From positions 112,204 through 176,203 of the forward strand of contig NZ_JAERMS010000002.1 of NCBI RefSeq assembly GCF_017426725.1: a DNA stretch of 64,000 nucleotides. The letters run 5' to 3'. Shown in pieces: positions 53,001-60,998 of this stretch. The stretch's first letter is position 1, and each line of letters starts with the position of its first letter. This stretch comes from Prevotella illustrans (GTDB taxonomy: Bacteria > Bacteroidota > Bacteroidia > Bacteroidales > Bacteroidaceae). The notes beneath the pieces were generated by a model that made no database searches, was not told the DNA's origin, and worked only from the letters and a program-made list of their open reading frames with translations. The translations under genes and the position numbers were made by a program.

Positions 53001-55626
53001 TGCAGGTGCCATACTGACCATATACAAATCCGCCCATGCCTTCCTTGCCATTTTCGGTCGTGGCGTGGAACTTTCCCTTGACGATACAGTCAGTGAACTC
53101 AGCACTGGCACCGCTGGTTACATGGTGAACCATGCCCGCAGCGTCGCATCCTGAACTTAGACTATATCTGCTCGTGAGATTCACATTGCTGACGCAGCCC
53201 GAGATGGTGGTTACGCCCTCCAAGGAATAAATCAATCCTGACAACCCGTAAGTGTTTGAGTTGATAGAACCTTCGGTGCGCAGGTTCTTGATGGTGGCGC
53301 TATTCACATTCTGAAAAAGTGCTAATTGTCTGGATGAACTACTATTCCAGTTGAGCGTCAGCGTATGTTCCTGTCCGTCGAACGTGCCTGAATACTTGTG
53401 ATCACCAGCTCCCGCCATCACGATTTCATCGCCAAGGTTGACGTTCGCTGTCATCTTGGCATCGAGCTTGGTTTGTCCGCCGTTGACGATGTTGCAGAAC
53501 TCCTTCCAATTCTCCTTTGATGCGATTGCGTAGTAGTCATTTTTGTTGATAATGACACGCACGGTGCGGTCGCTATTGACGGTGGTGGAAGCCGAGAAGC
53601 CCTCAAAGCTGATTCCGGTGTAATAATGGTGTTCGTTGTAGTCGCTGCCCATGATGTCCTTTGCGGTAAGGGTGGGCAGTGAGCCGTAGATGGCTTTGCC
53701 GTGGGTGGCATAGCGTGTGGCTTTCACCTGATCGTTGTAGGTGAAGTCCACCTTACGGACCCGCTTCGCGTCGTTGCCGGTGAGCAGCGGGGCGTTGTCG
53801 GTGCCGAGCGTCTGTCCCCACATCTGCGTGTCTCTGCCGGCTTGCAGCTTATAAGCCACCTCGCCGTTCTTCAGCTGGTCGATGGTTACCCTCGTGCCAT
53901 ACGTTGCGCCACAGTCGTTGAGGTAGTAGCAGTTGTTGATGGTGGATTTGTAGGCGAAGGTGTAGCCTCCGGCGGCGTTGTTCGTGCCGGTGTATAGGCA
54001 GTTGTTAAAGGTGCAGTTGCCTCTCTGATCGTAAACAAAGCCTGCCATTCCTTTCGTGCCTATCTCCGTCGTGGCTTTGAGCGTTCCCTTGACGAGGCAG
54101 TCGTTAATGGAAACATGGGCATCGCTGCTTATATATTGAATCAGACCTGCCGATGCGCATCCGCCATCGGAACTGCCACTGGTGATGTCCACCTCGCTGG
54201 TGCAGCCCGAGACGGTGGTATTGCCATAGACGTTCAGAATCAATCCGGAGAGACCTTTTCCTTTGGACTTGATATACCCGTTGACGCGTAGGTTTTTGAT
54301 AGTGGCTCCATTCATCGTATGGAAAGGTGCCATCCAGCCGTCGCCGCCATCCCAGCCGAGCGTGAGCGTGTGGTTCTGTCCGTCGAACGTGCCGGAGTAA
54401 CGGTTGCCCAACATCGTGATGTCTCCACCGAGGTCAATGTCGGCTTCGAGCTTAGCGTTGAGATTGGTCATGCCCTTTTCGTTCACGCTCTTGCAGAACA
54501 GCCTCCACTCGTCGGCGTTCCTGATAAGCACTGTGCCGTTTTGATCACTGCGCAACACGATGAAGGTATGCGACAGAGATGACGCCTCGTAGTAATCGTT
54601 CTGTTCTTGCTTTAGGGTGATAGTGGCTTCGCCCGACGTACCGTGGAATTGTAGATCGCGGTTAGCAACGCTAAGGACATCGGGTCTTGTGCTCGTTACG
54701 CTGAACTGCGGATTGCTTTCATCGAAATTTCTTTGGCTGTAACTGTTTTGTAAATCGATTAAGCCGTATACCCCATATAACGTGTAATGCTTGCCAGTTA
54801 AAATCACGCTGGGGATGTCTTTGTGGGGAGTGAATGTTACGCGCTCGCGTCTCACATTGATCGTCGTGCTGCACTCCGCTTTAGCATAGTCGTTATTAGG
54901 ATCGTAAGTGATGGTAAGCGTTCCTTGTCCAGGCTGCTTTATTTGCATACCTCCGCCCACGAGCAGTGTCGCAATTTTATTGTTGCTCAGATGGTACCTG
55001 ATATTTTTACCGTTGTGTCCACCGGCGTCGGCCTTGGGAGTCAGCGCGTATGGCAGAACGCCCATAAAAGAGTAGTAGTCATACTGTTCCTGCGTGAATT
55101 TCGGTTTGGCTAACTTGACGTAACGTACCGTGATGCGGCGTGCCTTAAACTGTCCCTTGTTCGACATCTTGTGCCCCTCGATGTATATCCACGCCGAGCC
55201 CGAGTCGAAGCTGGAGAACACGATGTTGTTGTCGTCGGGCTGCGAGCCGGAGTCTTTTTGGAAAAACATGTTGTAATGAGTGCCTGGGGCTGTTTCATAC
55301 ATACCTATGCGGTTGAGTCCGCCCTCGTCCCAGTCGTCACCTCCTTCGGTGTCTTCCATGACAACCTCGCGGATGCGGTAACTTTCCTCCGGCACGCTGA
55401 TGAGAACTCCCGAGCCTTTTGCCAATTCATAGATATTGCCGCTATGGGAAGTATAACATTTATAGAAATGGACGGATACGGGACCCTTCTTGAGGTCGCG
55501 GACCCTCGTACCCTTGGGCGATTCCGTGGAGTTGAATAATACAGACTCCACCGCCCATACTCCCATTGTGGAAGCCATGAACATCAGAAGAAGGCAGAGC
55601 CTCTTAATAATAATAGAATGTTTCAT
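50005..55626 (-). CDS. Giant modular surface protein with four GLUG-type repeat modules
   Basis: The 1873-residue protein has a signal peptide (MKHSIIIKRLCLLLMFMASTMGVWA), a unique N-terminal region to about residue 360, then four tandem modules of roughly 335 residues beginning near 364, 697, 1034 and 1367. Each module has a WKEFC-type helix, YSGTFDGQ-HTL (GLUG-like strands), SGLI, TISGC, GFVY, NNCLY, NNCYYLNACG and WGQELG. The last leads into a C-terminal domain ending LPAGVYIVNGRKVVVK, a tail like sorting signals in Prevotella. It is likely an exported adhesin or surface scaffold; ligand unknown. Confidence 0.85.
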   Translation of the reverse strand: MKHSIIIKRLCLLLMFMASTMGVWAVESVLFNSTESPKGTRVRDLKKGPVSVHFYKCYTSHSGNIYELAKGSGVLISVPEESYRIREVVMEDTEGGDDWDEGGLNRIGMYETAPGTHYNMFFQKDSGSQPDDNNIVFSSFDSGSAWIYIEGHKMSNKGQFKARRITVRYVKLAKPKFTQEQYDYYSFMGVLPYALTPKADAGGHNGKNIRYHLSNNKIATLLVGGGMQIKQPGQGTLTITYDPNNDYAKAECSTTINVRRERVTFTPHKDIPSVILTGKHYTLYGVYGLIDLQNSYSQRNFDESNPQFSVTSTRPDVLSVANRDLQFHGTSGEATITLKQEQNDYYEASSLSHTFIVLRSDQNGTVLIRNADEWRLFCKSVNEKGMTNLNAKLEADIDLGGDITMLGNRYSGTFDGQNHTLTLGWDGGDGWMAPFHTMNGATIKNLRVNGYIKSKGKGLSGLILNVYGNTTVSGCTSEVDITSGSSDGGCASAGLIQYISSDAHVSINDCLVKGTLKATTEIGTKGMAGFVYDQRGNCTFNNCLYTGTNNAAGGYTFAYKSTINNCYYLNDCGATYGTRVTIDQLKNGEVAYKLQAGRDTQMWGQTLGTDNAPLLTGNDAKRVRKVDFTYNDQVKATRYATHGKAIYGSLPTLTAKDIMGSDYNEHHYYTGISFEGFSASTTVNSDRTVRVIINKNDYYAIASKENWKEFCNIVNGGQTKLDAKMTANVNLGDEIVMAGAGDHKYSGTFDGQEHTLTLNWNSSSSRQLALFQNVNSATIKNLRTEGSINSNTYGLSGLIYSLEGVTTISGCVSNVNLTSRYSLSSGCDAAGMVHHVTSGASAEFTDCIVKGKFHATTENGKEGMGGFVYGQYGTCKMTNCLYAGENNATTRSNTFADKATLTNCYYLNACGTAQGKQVTKEQLKSGEVARLLQSNRNTQFWGQEIGKENEPLPTADKAKKVYKIDFAYKGKVKASRYANPGKAIFGGMPTFIAKDIMDSEYNEHHYYTFAFGNNFNASVLIYNDRTVDINPTEKDYYEIASKADWKEFCDIVSNGQNAVDAKMTADVDLGGDIKTIGDGVHMYSGTFDGQGHTLTLNWDAGTAHWKSPFYSVDGCTINKLRVKGSIKSDGKGHAGLIQNAYGTVTVSGCVSDVDITCGYSTDACSAAGMIQWVGGEAKVTFTDCLVKGSINAKDAGRKGMAGFVYNQNGKCTFNNCLYLGTNNATAGSNTFTYNATTNNCYYLNACGDTQGTKVTEEQLKSGEVAYLLQNKRDGNIWGQELGKDNEPQPTDIAAKHIYQVGFTYNGKVAAARYANSGKAIFGELPDEKELLGTAYDSNKVYALVFEDDFTASTTIDSDRTVVVTVIENNYFEIATKEDWAAFCKLVNNGNNKLNAKLMKDVDLETDIVMAGKENVEYSGTFDGQGYSLTVNWDASDNKLVSPFSCVKDVTIKNLRTKGQITSKRFGISGLIDDVYGTNNTISSCISEVNLTTSDNSVSSSVAGMVQSVKSNSSVTFNDCIVKGKMHSTTYEGRQGLSGFVYFQLGNCHFNNCLYIGTNNGREWADTFCDHPNTLNNCYYLNACGTAQGKQVTKDQLKNGYVAYKLQNNRTDKCYWAQQLGDMLNFYNAADKGKTNYVYYDATNKRWTCDDFRLTDGTPLSIGLDFIAAKATYNRTITTAKATVCLPYELPRNGSFDAHTLSGGNNSAVSFKDMKDKLEAYKPYLITVNGTPQLGGENLQVKAFNAAALTTPAGKYRFVGTVTDIDNATAAAANAYILQDDGLFHKVTTEHPAATVPCYRAYVVCPKASAAKTLSIILDGETTGIDGVTDGTTGADGPVYDLQGRRVADRLDDNARHQLPAGVYIVNGRKVVVK

Positions 55627-55783
55627 GTTGATAAAATTAAATTAAACATTATGTTTTTAAATATTAGTTTTTTAGTTTTTATTATTCTCTGTCCGCCTGC
55701 GATGCAGATGCCATTCGGCTGTCGTTCTGTCATTTGCTGCAGTGCATGCCCAAGTATGACAAGTCTGCCGTCGTTTGCCGGGG

Positions 55784-55978
55784 CGTTTGTCGAGCTTCGG
55801 CATTTAACATCCGTTACGCCTTGACGCTTTTCGAGCTTCGGCATTTAACATCTGTTATGCCTTGACGTTTGCCGAACTCCGGCATTTAACATCCGTTATG
55901 TCTTGACGTTTTCCGAACTCCGGCATTTAACATCCGTTATGTCTTGACGTTTTCCGAACCTCGGCAAGGCTGTAGGCG
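55784..55978. repeat. 41-bp tandem repeat array (4 full units plus partial)
   Basis: Units at 55784, 55825, 55866, 55907 and a partial from 55948 share CGGCATTTAACATCCGTTA and (A/T)TGTCTTGACGTTTTCCGAA-type sequence. Units are contiguous, so this is a minisatellite rather than CRISPR. It sits about 160 bp upstream of the large GLUG gene on the reverse strand. Confidence 0.85.
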
Positions 55979-56022
55979 TTTGTCGTTTTCACCTTATTAT
56001 ATGTATATAGGGTTGCGGCAAC

Positions 56023-56190
56023 CGTAGGGGCGTGATTTATCACGTTCCGCCTCCGTCTGATGTCATTTTAATAGGAATCATTGTCATTCGTCATTGTTTT
56101 ATGAATGCGGAACGTGATTTATCACGCCTCTACGCCATTCGGGTTGCTTGTTTCCGGATGGAGCGGAACGTGATAAATCACGCCCATACG
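56023..56190. repeat. Cluster of three REP-like palindromes
   Basis: Units at 56023-56049 (forward), 56108-56134 and 56164-56190 (reverse) share the CGTGAT..ATCACG core and CGTAGGGG/CCTCTACG ends. No gene was seen in the 55640-56215 stretch apart from these and the 41-bp array. Confidence 0.8.
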
Positions 56191-56215
56191 CTGCACCCGG
56201 ATAATAAAGAGAGAG

Positions 56216-56386
56216 TTATTCGTCCCACACCGAGGACGAACGGCTCGTGCCGGTCGGTTCGTCGTCGTCGCCAAAGAGGTTAAGACCCTTCGACAGTGCC
56301 GGACCTGTTGCGGGGTCTTCGCTGATAGGCACGTCGATGGAGCCTGCGAGGATGCAGTTTTCCAACTCAATGAGTTGTGATTTCAT
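56216..56386 (-). CDS. Small acidic peptide, GLUG-cassette family, copy 2 (5'-frameshifted)
   Basis: The frame reads MKSQLIELENCILAGSIDVP, then ISEDPATGPALSKGLNLFGD and DDEPTGTSRSSSVWDE (56 aa). Compared with copy 1 at 49667, one G is missing just after the original start (AAAAGTAC versus AAAAGGTAC). The conserved MKRYIKPE start is therefore out of frame, and translation could begin only at the internal ATG 56386. The body is otherwise well preserved, so this is either a recent pseudogene or a shortened functional copy. It follows the 535-aa GLUG gene. Confidence 0.6.
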   Translation of the reverse strand: MKSQLIELENCILAGSIDVPISEDPATGPALSKGLNLFGDDDEPTGTSRSSSVWDE

Positions 56387-56473
56387 TTCTGGTTTGATGT
56401 ACTTTTCATTTTGTTTGAATGTTTAAAAATTGATTTTAATGTTTATAAATTTATTGAGAACCGTGTCGTCAGC

Positions 56474-56606
56474 CGTCGGGGCGTGATTTATCACGTTCCG
56501 CCTGTCGTGGCGTCAGCCGTTGGCGTCGGGTTCATTGTCATGGCGTGGGGCGCGATTGTTTGTGTCTCCCCGTGTGGAGCGGAACGTGATGAATCACGCC
56601 CCTACG
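56474..56606. repeat. Inverted pair of REP-like palindromes with conserved spacer
   Basis: Units at 56474-56500 and 56580-56606 face each other. Their spacer holds CCTGTCGTGGCGTCAGCCG, GGGTTCATTGTCATGGCGTG, matching the spacer of the pair in the IS relic (33221-33349) and part of 49917-49962. Confidence 0.8.
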
Positions 56607-56620
56607 CCTGACGGATGTTT

Positions 56621-58228
56621 TTACTTCACGACTACCTTGCGTCCGCCGACGATGTAAACGCCTGCTGGCAGCTGGCGACGTGCGTTGTCGTCGAGGCGGT
56701 CAGCCATGCGGCGACCCTGCAGGTCATATACCGGACCGTCTGTGACTGTCGTGCCGTCCGTCATGCCGTCGATGCCGGTGGTCTCGCCTTCGAAGACGAT
56801 GGAGAGCTGCTTGGCGCCTCGAAAGCCGTGGACGATATAAGCATGATAGGGAGGAACCACGACGGCGGGATTGCCGGCCGTCACCTTGTGGAACAGGCCG
56901 TCGTCCTGCAGGATGTAGGCGTTGGCGCCGGCTGCCGTGGCGTTGTCCATGCCGGATATCGTACCCCTGAAGACATGATTGTTGACGATCGTCACCATGG
57001 CATCGGGGTCGAAAAGTTTCACCTGTATATTCTCGCCGCCGAGCTGTGGCGTGCCGTCGGCTGTGAGCAGGTAAGGCTTGTATGCCTCGATCTTGTCTGT
57101 TGCTTCCTTGAAGTAGACTTTGCCGTTGTTGCCGCCCGAGAATTTGTAGACCTTGAAGCCGTTACGAGGCAGCTCGTAGGGCAGGCACACTGTAGCTTTT
57201 CCTGCGGTGAAGTCGCGCTCGTAGGTCGCTTTGGCGGCGGTGAAGTCGAGTCCGATGGGCTGCGGCTTGTCGTCGGTGATGCGGAAGTCGTCGCACGCCC
57301 AGCGCTTTTTCGCCGCGTCGTAATACACGTAGTTCGTCTTTGCCTTGTCGGCTTCGCTGTAGAGGTCCGGCATGTCGCCCAGCACCTGCGCCCAGTAGCA
57401 CCGGTCGGTGCGGTCGGCCTGCAGGAGCTTGGCCACGTAGCCGCTCTTCAGTTGTTCTGCGGTTATCGGCGCGCCCTGCGCATTGCCGCAGGCGTTGAGG
57501 TAATAACAGTTCTTGAGGTTGGCGTTCTTGCCGAAGGTGTAGCTAAATTCGTGGGTGGCGTTGTTCGTGCCGAGGTAGATGCAGTTGTTCAGGGTGCAGG
57601 TACCAAACTGTTGGTATATAAATCCGCCCATTCCTTGCTTGCCGCTCTGCATCGTGGCGTCGAACATTCCCTTGACGAGGCAGTCGGTAAAGTCAATTCT
57701 GGCATCCTTGTTTACATGGTGAACCATGCCCGCCACTCTGCATGGCCCATCTTTATAGTTGCTCGTGAGAGTCACGTCGCTGGCGCAACCGGAGATGGTG
57801 TTTGTGCCAAACGCGGCAAAAACCAATCCGGACAGAAAGCTTCCGCTCGACGTGATCCGCCCTTTGGTGTGCAGGTTGCGGATGGTGGCGCCATTCACAT
57901 ACTGAATGGGGGCTATCCCATCGGCTGATCCGGTGTTCCAGTCGATCGTCAGTGTATGTCCCTGTCCGTCGAACGTGCCGGAATACTTTTGGCTACCCGA
58001 GCCCACCATCGTTAAGTTCGACCCAAGGTCGATGTCGGCCGTCAGCTTGGCATTAAGGGCAGTCTCGCCACTTTTTACGCGTTTGCAGAACTCCTGCCAG
58101 TTATCCTTCGTTGCGATGTTGAAGTAGTTGCCCTCGTTGTCCGAGGCGCTTTCCGCCTCTGCCGGCGCTACCAGCACCAGGGCGAAGAGAAAGAGGCCGA
58201 GCCTCTGAGTGATAATTGAATGTTTCAT
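56621..58228 (-). CDS. Secreted GLUG-module surface protein, short paralogue
   Basis: The 535-residue protein starts MKHSIITQRLGLFLFALVLV with a signal peptide ending near AEA. One module follows that matches those of the 1873-aa protein (WQEFCKRV, YSGTFDGQGHTLT, SGLVF, NTISGCASDVTL, GMGGFIYQQFG, NNCIY, NNATHEF, NCYYLNACGNAQG). The C-terminal half (YWAQVLGDM, NYVYYDAAKKRW, CLPYELPRNG, AYKPYLLTADGTPQLGGENIQV) ends LPAGVYIVGGRKVVVK and is nearly the same as in the large protein. ATG 58228 is preferred to 58243. The large copy probably arose by module expansion, or the short by loss. Confidence 0.83.
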   Translation of the reverse strand: MKHSIITQRLGLFLFALVLVAPAEAESASDNEGNYFNIATKDNWQEFCKRVKSGETALNAKLTADIDLGSNLTMVGSGSQKYSGTFDGQGHTLTIDWNTGSADGIAPIQYVNGATIRNLHTKGRITSSGSFLSGLVFAAFGTNTISGCASDVTLTSNYKDGPCRVAGMVHHVNKDARIDFTDCLVKGMFDATMQSGKQGMGGFIYQQFGTCTLNNCIYLGTNNATHEFSYTFGKNANLKNCYYLNACGNAQGAPITAEQLKSGYVAKLLQADRTDRCYWAQVLGDMPDLYSEADKAKTNYVYYDAAKKRWACDDFRITDDKPQPIGLDFTAAKATYERDFTAGKATVCLPYELPRNGFKVYKFSGGNNGKVYFKEATDKIEAYKPYLLTADGTPQLGGENIQVKLFDPDAMVTIVNNHVFRGTISGMDNATAAGANAYILQDDGLFHKVTAGNPAVVVPPYHAYIVHGFRGAKQLSIVFEGETTGIDGMTDGTTVTDGPVYDLQGRRMADRLDDNARRQLPAGVYIVGGRKVVVK

Positions 58229-58823
58229 CTTAAATTTGAACATTGAAACTTTGAAATAATTTTAAATAATTAAATAATTAAATATTGAGATTAAAATTTG
58301 AAATTAAACATTGGGGGGCTGAAATTGAAATGTGAAGTTTGAAATTAAACATTAAAATGTGAGAACTATCTTTTCGTTGTATCATCTTTCCTGACATCCT
58401 CCGATCTTTTTCGCTGTTGTGCGTGCCACATTCCTGTCTGCTGAAATTCGCATGCCGGATGATCATCTTTCGGGCAATTCCGCAAGAAACATTTATGCAA
58501 GAACCGCAAAAGACTATACAAAAATAATAAAAAGCGAGTTGTAAATTTGAGGTTTTTTAATAGAAAGATTGTTTTTATGGCATTATTGCACCTTAAAAAC
58601 CTTAATATCCCCCTAAAATCGCTTAATAAGAAGCTTGATAAAGGGGAAAATAAAGACGTATTTTGCAAATCTTGTTGTAAAAGCGATACGTGCGTAGACA
58701 TAAAGACGTGTTTTCTAATGTTTTTTTTGACATAAAGACATAAAGACATAGGACATATTTTTCTTTTCAGTTAGTGCACCCTCCCTTCGGGAGGGCCGGG
58801 GTAGGTTTTCTTTATGTCTTTAC

Positions 58824-59152
58824 CCTGAATAATCTTTACATACACCATTCAAAAAGTGGCATTATTTTGAAAAAGAAAAGACTTGGGCGCAAATAAGCGA
58901 TTGTAGAGCAAGTTTATAAAACGCTGGTTATCAACATGTTGTGCTTTTAAAGGTGTTTGCCCCTCGCTTTTTTACCCTTAATAGCTATGCTTTTAGGCCG
59001 TAATCGCTATGCTTTGAGCCGATAAAAGCATAGCTTTGGGCATAAAAAGGTGCAGAAATCGAAAAAGCGAAGGGATTTTTCAGCGTTCCGGCAGTTAGAT
59101 GACATGTTGCGGAAGTGTTAAAATAATGCGATTTTTTCTGACAAAATCACGG
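58824..59152 (-). repeat. Dispersed ~370-bp non-coding repeat, copy D (internally deleted)
   Basis: The inverted copy runs from CCTGAATAATCTTTACATA to GACAAAATCACGG and is about 44 bp shorter than the others because one AAAGCATAGC-containing segment is missing. Flanking DNA at 59160-59205 (ACTTGCAAACTTATCCCCA, ACAAATGATCAGGTGAGCC) matches, inverted, part of the IS relic at 33130-33170. The rest of the 58229-59239 gap is AT-rich with short repeats (GAAATTAAACATT, GACATAAA) and no gene. Confidence 0.82.
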
Positions 59153-59239
59153 AGTCAGGATGGAGATTTCATCACTTGCAAACTTATCCCCACAAATGAT
59201 CAGGTGAGCCCAAATAATCCCATATTTGTTTATACGGAA

Positions 59240-59279
59240 CTGCCCCCCGAAAGTTTCTTGTTTAACTTTCGGGGGGCAG
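59240..59279 (-). terminator. Hairpin after the FadL-like gene, probable terminator
   Basis: CTGCCCCCCGAAAGTT and AACTTTCGGGGGGCAG form a 16-bp perfect stem about 40 bp past the stop. No strong T run follows on the reverse strand, so termination is likely but not certain. Confidence 0.65.
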
Positions 59280-59320
59280 CCATACGCAACTCCACGAAGG
59301 AGAGTATATCATGCAATCAA

Positions 59321-60955
59321 TTAAAACTTATATCCAAGTGTTACTAGTAATTGATGACGCTTATTGCTGACTTTAGACGCGGTAGGAAGATTGTCTTCTA
59401 TTGACGGACTCGGGTCTTTGGGATTATCATAATATGCCATGAACGGGTAGAAATCTCCATTGGTCATACTATACTGATAGGCCAAATCCGCAAAGAATTT
59501 CTTAAACGTATAACCGATACCCGCAGTGATTCTGTTGGTGCTCTTCCAATTCGTATAGTTTGTGGATGTAGCATTGGCTGAACCTTGTGAGAGGAGCGAA
59601 CCGTCTCTATAACCGTCTTTGCTGAACATCGGAGACACATAATTGTAACCCAGTCTGACTGCGACATCGGGCATGGCCTTAAATTCAACACCCAGTTTAA
59701 GCGTAGAAACACTCTTTAACGTGTTTTTGGTATGTTCGTTCATTGTCTGATCGGAAGAACTCGAATCGTAATAGTTATAACCGCCGATGTATGGGTCGTA
59801 GTCGTAATATCCTCCGTCAATTACACGATTATCCATCGTACTGTAATCAGCATACTCATACGTAGCTCCTAACGCCAACTGATTCCCAACGGTATGACCT
59901 AAACTCAATCCAAACTTCCATGGCGTGTATAATTTGTATTCCAGAGACGTTGAATTATTTTGCGTACCATTGTTAGGTCCCATTTTCTCATCCGTATCTT
60001 TCAAGCCATTAAGGTAGACCGAGGCGTTGCCTTTCATTGTCAGATTATACCAAGTGGGTGTGTGCACATAGGCGCCGATACGAAATGGGGAGCTTTCTAT
60101 CGGGCGAAAAATCGCGCCGATTTTAATGTCACAACCGGTGCCGGTTATCTCCAGATTCTCTTCCGAGCCGGCGATGGCGTTATTTACAAGGTTTTCTCCA
60201 TAGGTACTGGCACTCTTATAATGCACATCATGAAGGCCGACCGTCAGTCCAAGATAAACTCTGTCATGAATGTTGCCACTTAGATTGAAATCATACTCGC
60301 CGATATAGCCACTCTGGTATTGCCCAAACAGATAATCGGAAGCATTCATATAGGCGTATTCATCAACCGGTTGGCCTTTTTCATCTACATTGCGATATTG
60401 TAAGAGCCGACTATAGCCGGCATCTACGGCGTTCCACATATAGTTAGCCATCTCTTTGTTCTTCAGACTTACGCCATAAGCATACTTTCTTACCGTTTGT
60501 TTATTTTGAGACGCGTAACTCAGTTGGTTTGCCGCAGTAAGTAATTGGTCAAAATTCCGGCTTTTGTGATAATTGAAAGCCACATTCAGATACGAGTTGC
60601 TCGGCATTCTTGTTGTCCATACAAATCCTAATTGATCAAAACTTAGATTTGTCTTATCGCCGTTAATAGTCAAATCAGACCCCCGGAAGGATATTTTGTT
60701 TTTCGCATCCTGTTGTGTAACGAGCCCTCCCGACAACGTTAGCTGCGATTTGCGAAACAAACCGATGCCTGCGGGGTTTGAACTTATGGTTGAAATATCC
60801 GCGCCTAACGCTTCCATGGCGCCTCCCATGCCCACGTATCGGGCTGTTCCGTTCAGGTCGTTGTCGACCATCTTGGTATCCTGATATGTTTCCTGCGCCG
60901 TCATGGGAATGGCTACCATCCCTAATATGGCTAATGATATTATTGTTTTATTCAT
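59321..60955 (-). CDS. OmpP1/FadL-like outer-membrane protein
   Basis: The 544-residue protein has a signal peptide (MNKTIISLAILGMVAIPMTA), then ARYVGMGGAMEALGADISTISSNPAGIGLFRKSQLTL, the typical FadL/TodX/hemin-receptor start, and a beta-barrel ending HQLLVTLGYKF. A Tyr/Asp/Ser-rich loop (YYDYDPYIGGYNYYDSSSSD) lies near residue 410. It likely transports hydrophobic molecules; ligand unknown. The gene follows the Tyr/Gly-rich protein by 43 bp and appears co-transcribed. Confidence 0.85.
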   Translation of the reverse strand: MNKTIISLAILGMVAIPMTAQETYQDTKMVDNDLNGTARYVGMGGAMEALGADISTISSNPAGIGLFRKSQLTLSGGLVTQQDAKNKISFRGSDLTINGDKTNLSFDQLGFVWTTRMPSNSYLNVAFNYHKSRNFDQLLTAANQLSYASQNKQTVRKYAYGVSLKNKEMANYMWNAVDAGYSRLLQYRNVDEKGQPVDEYAYMNASDYLFGQYQSGYIGEYDFNLSGNIHDRVYLGLTVGLHDVHYKSASTYGENLVNNAIAGSEENLEITGTGCDIKIGAIFRPIESSPFRIGAYVHTPTWYNLTMKGNASVYLNGLKDTDEKMGPNNGTQNNSTSLEYKLYTPWKFGLSLGHTVGNQLALGATYEYADYSTMDNRVIDGGYYDYDPYIGGYNYYDSSSSDQTMNEHTKNTLKSVSTLKLGVEFKAMPDVAVRLGYNYVSPMFSKDGYRDGSLLSQGSANATSTNYTNWKSTNRITAGIGYTFKKFFADLAYQYSMTNGDFYPFMAYYDNPKDPSPSIEDNLPTASKVSNKRHQLLVTLGYKF

Positions 60956-60998
60956 AATCATATTCTCTTAAATTCAAATTATACTCTTCGAATGGAAT

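Noticed and set aside
55784..55978. CRISPR-like array
   Set aside because: Units are contiguous 41-bp tandem repeats without spacers, and no cas genes are present.
56615..57928. Forward-strand open frame of 437 codons
   Set aside because: Antisense to the 535-aa GLUG gene, which has a signal peptide, family motifs and a homologue; the forward frame has none.
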